NCBI RefSeq assembly: GCF_000251145.1
Contig: NZ_AIDW01000010.1
Span: forward strand, 1 to 47,139
Reading direction: 5' to 3'
Origin: Sphingomonas sp. PAMC 26621
GTDB taxonomy: Bacteria > Pseudomonadota > Alphaproteobacteria > Sphingomonadales > Sphingomonadaceae
Length of the DNA stretch: 47,139 nucleotides
Shown here: positions 43,139 through 47,139 of the stretch, piece after piece
Layout of the letters: each line of letters opens with the position of its first letter
How positions within the stretch are numbered: the first letter of the stretch is position 1
Program-made: the position numbers and the translations under genes
Notes under the pieces: model-generated
Told to the model about the DNA's origin: nothing
The model's database searches: none
Seen by the model: the letters and a program-made list of their open reading frames with translations, nothing else

Positions 43139-43385
43139 GCCCCCAGCGTCGGCGGTCTGCGAGGGCGCGGGCGCGTTCCGCTCGGATCGGCCGCGCTAAC
43201 AGCCACTCGCGTCCGGACTGCGGCGGAAAGAACTACCAGCGTGCAGCGCGGCGAAAGGCGCCGCGCACCGCGAAGGTTCGATACGTGAAGCGATCCCTCC
43301 CCACGACCGGCCGGCACGTACGCGTGACCCGCGCACCGGCGGAATTCCAAGGTGTAGCCGGAGACCCGGCTTCGAGGGCGTCGTC
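43139..43385. other. 247-base intergenic region before the efflux operon
   Basis: No gene is supported. A perfect 8-base hairpin (GCGCGGCG at 43246-43253, CGCCGCGC at 43259-43266) may terminate upstream transcription or attenuate the efflux operon. No T-run follows. Confidence 0.4.
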
Positions 43386-45005
43386 ATGAGCGAGGACTAT
43401 GCCTTCAGGCCTGAGGAGCGACCGCTGTTCGCCGGCTCGCCGTTCTCGCCCGCGCATCCGGTTGGCCGTCGCCTCGCCTATTTGGCCGTCGGCATGGTCC
43501 TCGCCGTGACCTCGACCTTCGGCAACGCCCTGACGACGGTCAATAGCGGGAGCGTGGCAGGCCCGCTCGGCCTTTACGCTGCCGAGGCGACCGCGCTGCC
43601 GGCGATCTATGTCGCGATCAACGCGTCGGCCAATTTGTCGCTCGTAAAGGCGCGCGCCCAATTCGGCATTCCCGAGGTGACCGGTTTTCTCCTCGGGCTC
43701 TATGCGCTTACGGGGCTGATTCCTTTCGGCTTCGCCAGCGTCTGGGCGGCCGTGCTCGTCCGCGCGGCCAGCGGGTTGGCCGCCGCCGCGCTGATCACCC
43801 TCGGCATCTATTATCTGATGCAGGCGCTGCCGCCCAAGGCAAAGCCGCTCGGCGCGGTGATCGGCATGGGACTTTCCCAGCTTGGTACTCCGCTGGCGCG
43901 GCTCGTCCCCGTCGACGTGCTGGTGGACAACGGACTCTGGGGTCTGCACGCGCTCGAGGTCGCGCTGGCGCTGTTCGCGCTTGCGCTGATCCTCGCCCTG
44001 CCGCTGCCACCCAGCGAGAAGAGCCCCGCGTTCGCGCCGCGCGATTACGTCACGATCGTTCTGGCGACCACGGGGCTGTTGCTGTTCTGTCAGGTCATCG
44101 GACAGGGCCGTACGCTCTGGTGGTCCGACACGCCCTGGCTCGGCGGTGCGCTGGCAACCGCCATCGCGTTGCTCGCGGCCGCCTTTCTGAATGAGACGGG
44201 CCGGCGCGATCCGCTGGTGCATTTCGAATGGATCGGCACCTGGGGCATCCTGCGGTTCGCCGCCGTGGCGCTGGTGATGCGCCTGGCGCTGGCCGAGCAA
44301 AGCTACGGCGCGGTCGGCCTCCTGACGCTCGGCGGACTCAACAACGACCAGCTCAGGACGCTGTTCGTCGTGGTCGTGATCGCGATGCTGCTCGGCATCG
44401 TCGCCGCCGCGCTGACGCTGTCCGAGCGCCGTCTGCCGTGGCAGATTCTCGCGGCTGCGCTGATCATCGCCGCCGGCGCGTGGTGGGACAGCAGCGCGAC
44501 GACGCTGACCCGCCCTGCGCAATTGATCCTGAGCCAGGCGCTGATCGGCTTCGGCACAACATTGTTCGTGGGGCCGGCGCTGCTTTACGGCTTTCTCCGC
44601 ATGATCCAGCGGGGCGGCGACCATCTCGTCAGCTTTGTCGTCACCTTCAGCATCACGCAGAATGTCGGCGGGCTGATGGGATCCGCGCTGCTTGGCTCGC
44701 TGCAGACGGTCTGGGCCCGCAACGCCAGCAACGCGCTTGCCGCCGACATGCTGGCGAGCGATCCGCAGGTCGCTGCCCGGATCAGCGGCGGCGGCGCGGC
44801 GTTGGCCTCGGTGGTCGCGGATCCCGTTCAGCGCGCCGCGCAGGGCTCGGGCCTGCTTGCGCAGGCAATGGCGCGTGAAGCCGCGGTGATCGCCTTCAAC
44901 GATACCTTCAGGTTCGTGGCCATGCTCGCGCTGACCACGGCAGCCTTCATCTTCGCGAACATTGTCGTCGCGCGCTACCGAGAGAAGAGCAATGACCGCA
45001 GCTGA
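43386..45005 (+). CDS. MFS transporter, DHA2/EmrB-like
   Basis: This 539-residue inner-membrane protein has about 14 predicted helices (from AYLAVGMVLAVTSTFGNALT to AFIFANIVVA), the size and topology of DHA2 drug:proton antiporters such as EmrB. It differs from classical EmrB at the N-terminus, which has a 30-residue soluble lead (EDYAFRPEERPLF). The gene overlaps the adaptor gene by 14 bases. With that adaptor and the outer-membrane factor it would form a tripartite pump across both membranes. The substrate is unknown. Confidence 0.9.
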   Translation: MSEDYAFRPEERPLFAGSPFSPAHPVGRRLAYLAVGMVLAVTSTFGNALTTVNSGSVAGPLGLYAAEATALPAIYVAINASANLSLVKARAQFGIPEVTGFLLGLYALTGLIPFGFASVWAAVLVRAASGLAAAALITLGIYYLMQALPPKAKPLGAVIGMGLSQLGTPLARLVPVDVLVDNGLWGLHALEVALALFALALILALPLPPSEKSPAFAPRDYVTIVLATTGLLLFCQVIGQGRTLWWSDTPWLGGALATAIALLAAAFLNETGRRDPLVHFEWIGTWGILRFAAVALVMRLALAEQSYGAVGLLTLGGLNNDQLRTLFVVVVIAMLLGIVAAALTLSERRLPWQILAAALIIAAGAWWDSSATTLTRPAQLILSQALIGFGTTLFVGPALLYGFLRMIQRGGDHLVSFVVTFSITQNVGGLMGSALLGSLQTVWARNASNALAADMLASDPQVAARISGGGAALASVVADPVQRAAQGSGLLAQAMAREAAVIAFNDTFRFVAMLALTTAAFIFANIVVARYREKSNDRS

Positions 45006-46086
45006 CACCGTTCCGCCGCCGGCGAACGAAGCGGGGCAGTGGCACCCCGCCCACAGGCATCCGTTACGGATCGTCGCCACGGTTGCGCTGTCGCTTGCCG
45101 GAGTTTTTCTCGTTCTCGCAGCCTGGGGTCTGCCGCCGGTTGCGGGTGGATATCAACGGACCGACAATGCCTATGTGCGCGGCCGGGTTACGATCATCGC
45201 CCCGCAGGTGAGCGGCTATGTCCTGCAAGTGCCGGTTCACGATTATGACGTCGTACGGCAGGGCCAACTCCTGGTGCGGATCGATGACCGCGTCTACCGC
45301 ACCCGCGTCGAGCAGGCCCGCGCCAATCTCGCGGCGGCCGAAGCCGCGCTTGTCAATTCCGCCCAGGCCCGCGCTTCCCGGTCGGCGGGTCTCGAGGGCC
45401 AGGTCGCGGGCGTCGAAGGCGCACGGGCGCAGCTCGCCAGGGCGCGGGCTGACATGGCGCGCGCCGGGGATCTTGCGCGAGACGGCTCCATCTCGCTGCG
45501 GGAGCGCGACCAGACGCTGGCCGCGCTCGCCACGGCACAGGCGCAACTGCGCCAGGCCGTCGCCGGAAGCGAGATCGGCCGCCAGGATATCCGAACCGTC
45601 GAGGTCGGCCGCGGCGCGCTCGAGGCGCAGGTCGCGGCGGCGCGTGCGCAACTGCATGCCGCCGAGATCGATCTCGAGCACACCGTGATCCGCGCGCCCG
45701 AGGGCGGAGTCCTCGGCGAGGTCGGCATCCGGGTGGGTGCCTATGTCACCAACGGATCGCAACTGCTCGCGATCGTGCCCCCCGATCGCTGGATCATCGC
45801 CAATTTCAAGGAAGCCCAGACGGGACGGATACGCCCGGGTCAGCCCGCCAGCCTGACCGTCGACGCCTTGAATGGCGCGCGGCTGACGGGGCGTGTCGAA
45901 CGGGTGTCGCCCGCCGCCGGATCGGAGTTCGCGGTCCTCAAGCCGGACAATGCGACGGGCAATTTCGTGAAGATCCCGCAACGGATCGGCGTGCGGATCG
46001 CGGTCGATGCCGGCGCGGCACACGCTGAGACCCTGCGTCCGGGCATGTCGGTCGAGGTCGGGGTCGACACGAGCGTCCGGCCATGA
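44992..46086 (+). CDS. HlyD/EmrA family membrane fusion protein
   Basis: This 364-residue periplasmic adaptor has one N-terminal membrane anchor (about 27-48, ATVALSLAGVFLVLAAWGLP), a first lipoyl half (TDNAYVRGRVTIIAPQVSGY), a long Ala/Arg-rich coiled coil (about 105-225), a second lipoyl half (IDLEHTVIRAPEGGVLGEVG) and a beta-barrel domain (ANFKEAQTGRIRPGQPASLTV). AGAAGAG precedes the ATG. It overlaps both neighbours, so the three pump parts are co-translated. It links the MFS pump to the outer-membrane channel. Confidence 0.93.
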   Translation: MTAADTVPPPANEAGQWHPAHRHPLRIVATVALSLAGVFLVLAAWGLPPVAGGYQRTDNAYVRGRVTIIAPQVSGYVLQVPVHDYDVVRQGQLLVRIDDRVYRTRVEQARANLAAAEAALVNSAQARASRSAGLEGQVAGVEGARAQLARARADMARAGDLARDGSISLRERDQTLAALATAQAQLRQAVAGSEIGRQDIRTVEVGRGALEAQVAAARAQLHAAEIDLEHTVIRAPEGGVLGEVGIRVGAYVTNGSQLLAIVPPDRWIIANFKEAQTGRIRPGQPASLTVDALNGARLTGRVERVSPAAGSEFAVLKPDNATGNFVKIPQRIGVRIAVDAGAAHAETLRPGMSVEVGVDTSVRP

Positions 46087-47139
46087 GGCCGCTTCTGGCA
46101 GCGGGCAGCCTTGCCTTCCTCCTGGCGGCCTGCGCCGGCCCCCGCCCGGCGGTGCCGCTAGCCGCCGGGATCGCCCCGCCGGCTCAGTGGCGCGACGGTC
46201 GACCCGGGTCGGACGTCGCCGTCGACACGCAATGGTGGCGGCGTTTTGGGGATGCCACGCTGACCGGCCTCGTCGAGGAAGCGCTTGCGCACAATGAGGA
46301 TATCGAGATCGCCGCCGCACGCGTGGAGGAGGCGCGTGCGCAGTTTGCCGCGGCGCGCGGTGCCACGCTGCCGCAGGTTCAGGGAGTCGGCACGGGCGGA
46401 CGCACCCGAAGCGTCAACGCGTTCGGGATCGATGTCGAGCAATGGGCATCGCAGGGGGAAGTACAGGCGTCGTTCGACATCGACCTGTTCGGTCGACTGC
46501 GCAACAGCGCCGCAGCCGCGAAGGCGCAGCTTCTCGCCAGCGAGGATAGCCGGGGAACCGTCCGGCTTGCCGTCTGCGCGGCCGTGGTCAGCGGCTATGT
46601 CCAGCTTGCGACGTTCGACGAACGCCGTGCGATCCTGCGCCGCACCCTCGATGCACGCGCGGGAACCCTGACCCTCATCCGGCGCCGCGCCGAAGCGGGG
46701 TATGGCTCGCAACTCGACCTGGCGCAGGCAGAAGCCGAGTATGACGCGGCCGCCCAAGCCATTCCGACCGTCGATCTCGCGATCACCAAACTCGAAGATG
46801 GCCTTAGCATCCTGCTCGGTCGCACGCCCGGTCCCATCGCGCGGGGATCGGCGATCACCGCGCTGACAATCCCCGTGGTTCCGCCACAGCTGCCGGCGAG
46901 CGTGCTTCGGTATCGCCCCGATATTGCCTCGGCCGAGCAGCAGATCGTCGCGGCCGACCGCTCGCTGGACGCGGCACGGGCCGCCTTCATGCCCGACGTC
47001 AAGCTGTCGGTATCCGGCGGCCTCGTCGCGTCCTCACTGCTCCCGGGTGATCCACTTTCGGTCTTTTCGCTTGGCGGCAGCATCCTGGCGCCGATCTTCA
47101 ATGGCGGGAGGAACCGCGCTCAGGCCGACGGTGCGGCCG
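46083..47139 (+). CDS. NodT-family outer membrane efflux lipoprotein, 3' truncated by window edge
   Basis: The frame opens with an ATG inside the adaptor stop (ATGA) and stays open to the last base, giving over 350 residues. A lipoprotein signal is present (LAFLLAAC, lipid Cys at residue 17). TolC-fold features follow: WWRRFGDATLTGLVEEALAHN, then the coiled-coil helices (DIEIAAARVEEARAQFAAAR), FDIDLFGRLRNSAAAAKAQL, and the second repeat beginning near LPASVLRYRPDIASAEQQI, ending in LGGSILAPIFNGGRNRAQ. It is the outer-membrane exit duct of the pump. The C-terminal part is outside the window. Confidence 0.93.
   Translation, partial: MRPLLAAGSLAFLLAACAGPRPAVPLAAGIAPPAQWRDGRPGSDVAVDTQWWRRFGDATLTGLVEEALAHNEDIEIAAARVEEARAQFAAARGATLPQVQGVGTGGRTRSVNAFGIDVEQWASQGEVQASFDIDLFGRLRNSAAAAKAQLLASEDSRGTVRLAVCAAVVSGYVQLATFDERRAILRRTLDARAGTLTLIRRRAEAGYGSQLDLAQAEAEYDAAAQAIPTVDLAITKLEDGLSILLGRTPGPIARGSAITALTIPVVPPQLPASVLRYRPDIASAEQQIVAADRSLDAARAAFMPDVKLSVSGGLVASSLLPGDPLSVFSLGGSILAPIFNGGRNRAQADGAA

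Noticed and set aside
43233..45080. 615-codon minus-strand frame opposite the MFS efflux gene
   Set aside because: The plus strand has 14 helices and operon context; the minus frame is a compositional shadow.
1..47139. tRNA, rRNA, CRISPR, insertion sequence, integrase, att site or origin
   Set aside because: Looked for cloverleaf-like ends, repeat-spacer arrays, transposase motifs and flanking direct repeats; none was seen.

Overview
The window looks like a chromosomal segment of a GC-rich alphaproteobacterium of the Sphingomonadaceae, most likely a Sphingomonas. This is inferred from several features together: strong G/C bias at third codon positions, a LOV-HTH protein very close to Erythrobacter EL222, a PEP-CTERM protein with the alphaproteobacterial C-terminus, a GTCACCCCGGG...-type intergenic inverted repeat, and a xanthorhodopsin-type proton pump with its retinal-forming oxygenase. 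I see no tRNA, rRNA, CRISPR array, insertion sequence, integrase or replication origin. Coding density is high, with many ATGA or TGATG stop-start overlaps.

Layout: (1) 1-3205, a periplasmic molybdenum hydroxylase operon: cytochrome c (5' cut), 2Fe-2S subunit, Tat-exported Mo subunit. (2) 3432-5600, a LysR regulator divergent from an MFS exporter. (3) 5681-8828, a spore-coat-U-like secreted protein, a PEP-CTERM protein in an AT-richer patch, a MerR regulator and a DUF2147 protein. (4) 8865-13722, a FadL-type outer-membrane channel, an LprI-like membrane protein, a PPP-type phosphatase broken by a C8 tract, a small membrane protein, a DksA/TraR zinc finger and a DEDDh exonuclease. (5) 13738-22118, an exported amidohydrolase divergent from a four-gene operon: fused HyuA-HyuB oxoprolinase, DUF969, DUF979, DUF2891. 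(6) 22234-31102, a chemosensory operon cheA-cheW-mcp-cheW-cheR-cheB, ending in an unusual MCP-like protein with a CheZ-like D-x3-Q motif. (7) 31374-35699, an ABC ATPase, an FtsX-type permease and an AttH/CrtC-like lipocalin protein. (8) 36058-38671, a light cassette: LOV-HTH regulator, rhodopsin, Brp/Blh beta-carotene oxygenase. (9) 38833-43138, a small membrane protein, a frameshifted winged-helix/NTPase/TPR regulator and a divergent TolB-like regulator. (10) 43386 to the end, a tripartite efflux operon (MFS, HlyD/EmrA adaptor, NodT-type outer-membrane factor, 3' cut).

The most interesting units are the light cassette, where a predicted blue-light-switched DNA-binding protein sits directly upstream of a green-type proton pump and its chromophore enzyme; the oxoprolinase operon, which links two DUF membrane families and DUF2891 to 5-oxoproline or a related lactam; and the last gene of the chemosensory operon, a candidate CheY-P phosphatase built on a degenerate receptor scaffold. 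Two genes carry single-base frameshifts in C/G runs (11349-11356 and 40453-40456). Each could be a real mutation, a phase-variable tract or an assembly error.
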